Positions 34,010-34,235 of a stretch of 34,235 bases of DNA are shown here, piece after piece. The notes beneath the pieces were generated by a model. It saw only the letters and a program-made list of their open reading frames with translations. It was not told the DNA's origin and made no database searches. Location: assembly GCF_030696805.1 (NCBI RefSeq), contig NZ_JAUYRO010000024.1, positions 1 through 34,235 of the forward strand, given 5' to 3'. Every line of letters starts with the position of its first letter. Positions within the stretch are counted from its first letter, which is position 1. This DNA comes from Methyloversatilis sp. Lineage in GTDB: Bacteria; Pseudomonadota; Gammaproteobacteria; Burkholderiales; Rhodocyclaceae. The translations under genes and the position numbers were made by a program.

Positions 34010-34235
34010 AACGACGCTGTAGAAAAACTCCGTCCTGGGGCAAGTTGCTGCGTCCGGCCATTGCCGGCTTGAATTCACTCTTCATCGCATCAATCCGGTT
34101 TCACGGGTTTCATCGTCGTCTCCTGACGCCCTGACAGGGCGACTCCTGCCTGACCTGATCGGGCTAGTTCCCCGTCCGCCAGCTTACCTAATTCGCGTAC
34201 CCATGGTGCCCGAGCTTTTCGATGTTGTGCACCAT
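34010..34235 (-). mobile_element. Probable end of an insertion sequence, cut by the window edge
   Basis: GC content rises sharply at about 34030. From 34188 to the edge the minus strand encodes the last residues of a likely transposase. The non-coding part contains a hairpin, CGCCCTGACAGGGCG (34129-34143). The end of the element is probably near GACGCTGTAGAAAAACTCC (34013-34031), by analogy with other element ends; the family is not determined. Confidence 0.4.
34188..34235 (-). CDS. C-terminal 15 residues of a probable transposase, partial
   Basis: Read on the minus strand from the window edge, the frame gives MVHNIEKLGHHGYAN and stops with TAG at 34188-34190. The VHNIEKL pattern resembles the last helix of some DDE transposases, in which a His-Asn pair precedes the end. 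The frame is open to the edge, so the rest lies outside. With only 15 residues this is a weak assignment. Confidence 0.4.
   Translation of the reverse strand: MVHNIEKLGHHGYAN

Larger units (their letters stand above)
31582..34235. mobile_element. End of a genomic island integrated at tRNA-Arg(CCG)
   Basis: The region right of the tRNA fragment holds an excisionase-like gene, an orphan antitoxin, an AT-richer PEP-CTERM gene, decayed frames and a transposase end, and is clearly less GC-rich between about 32.7 and 34.0 kb than the chromosome to the left. The direction follows from the tRNA fragment: chromosome to the left, element to the right. The integrase and the complete tRNA are not in the window. 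Confidence 0.65.

Noticed and set aside
1-34235. CRISPR array, rRNA genes or prophage structural genes
   Set aside because: No regularly spaced direct repeats of suitable length, no rRNA sequence and no phage head or tail genes seen.

Overview
The window is GC-rich chromosomal DNA of a Gram-negative bacterium, most likely a betaproteobacterium of the Rhodocyclales type. The clues are the gene order rng-maf-rlmH-rsfS-nadD, the LOG-family / DUF2782 / thrB block divergent from polA, a BPSS1780-type membrane protein, and a PEP-CTERM protein (an exosortase substrate). The genus is inferred, not shown.

Layout, left to right. (1) 1-217: inverted repeats of REP type downstream of gcvP. (2) 218-4383: glycine cleavage genes gcvT-gcvP on the minus strand, with no gcvH beside them. 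(3) 4559-11802: a plus-strand efflux cluster: TetR regulator, membrane fusion protein, RND pump, PCMT-family methyltransferase, rhodanese and TolC-type outer membrane channel. A palindromic operator-like site lies just before tetR. (4) 11809-15783, minus strand: a zinc-ribbon membrane protein, a Ser/Thr kinase fused to a degenerate cyclase-like domain, a membrane heme-c sensor (DUF3365 plus HAMP) directly upstream of the kinase, and a YkvA/DUF1232 protein. (5) 16025-18010: an unusual 661-residue propeller-like protein of unknown function. (6) 18169-24848: a long minus-strand housekeeping series (LOG family, DUF2782, thrB, BPSS1780, nadD, rsfS, rlmH, maf, rng), mostly overlapping or tightly spaced. 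(7) 24902-27625: polA, followed by a large palindromic repeat. (8) 27941-31334: a Tat-type dienelactone hydrolase, an outer membrane beta-barrel, a PPOX flavoprotein and a small exported protein.

(9) From 31532 to the right edge the sequence changes character. Only the 3' part of a tRNA-Arg(CCG) gene is present (31532-31581, minus strand). Its terminator is intact on the left, but its 5' half is replaced by unrelated sequence. This is what the distal attachment site of an integrated element looks like. To its right come two 15-bp direct repeats spaced 20 bp apart, an AlpA/excisionase-like gene, a Phd-type antitoxin without a visible toxin, an AT-richer PEP-CTERM gene, decayed coding fragments, and the last 15 residues of a probable transposase at the window edge. 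I read this as one end of a genomic island whose other end and complete tRNA lie beyond the window.

The most novel-looking items are the heme-c sensor / kinase / pseudo-cyclase pair, the 661-residue orphan protein, and the island junction.
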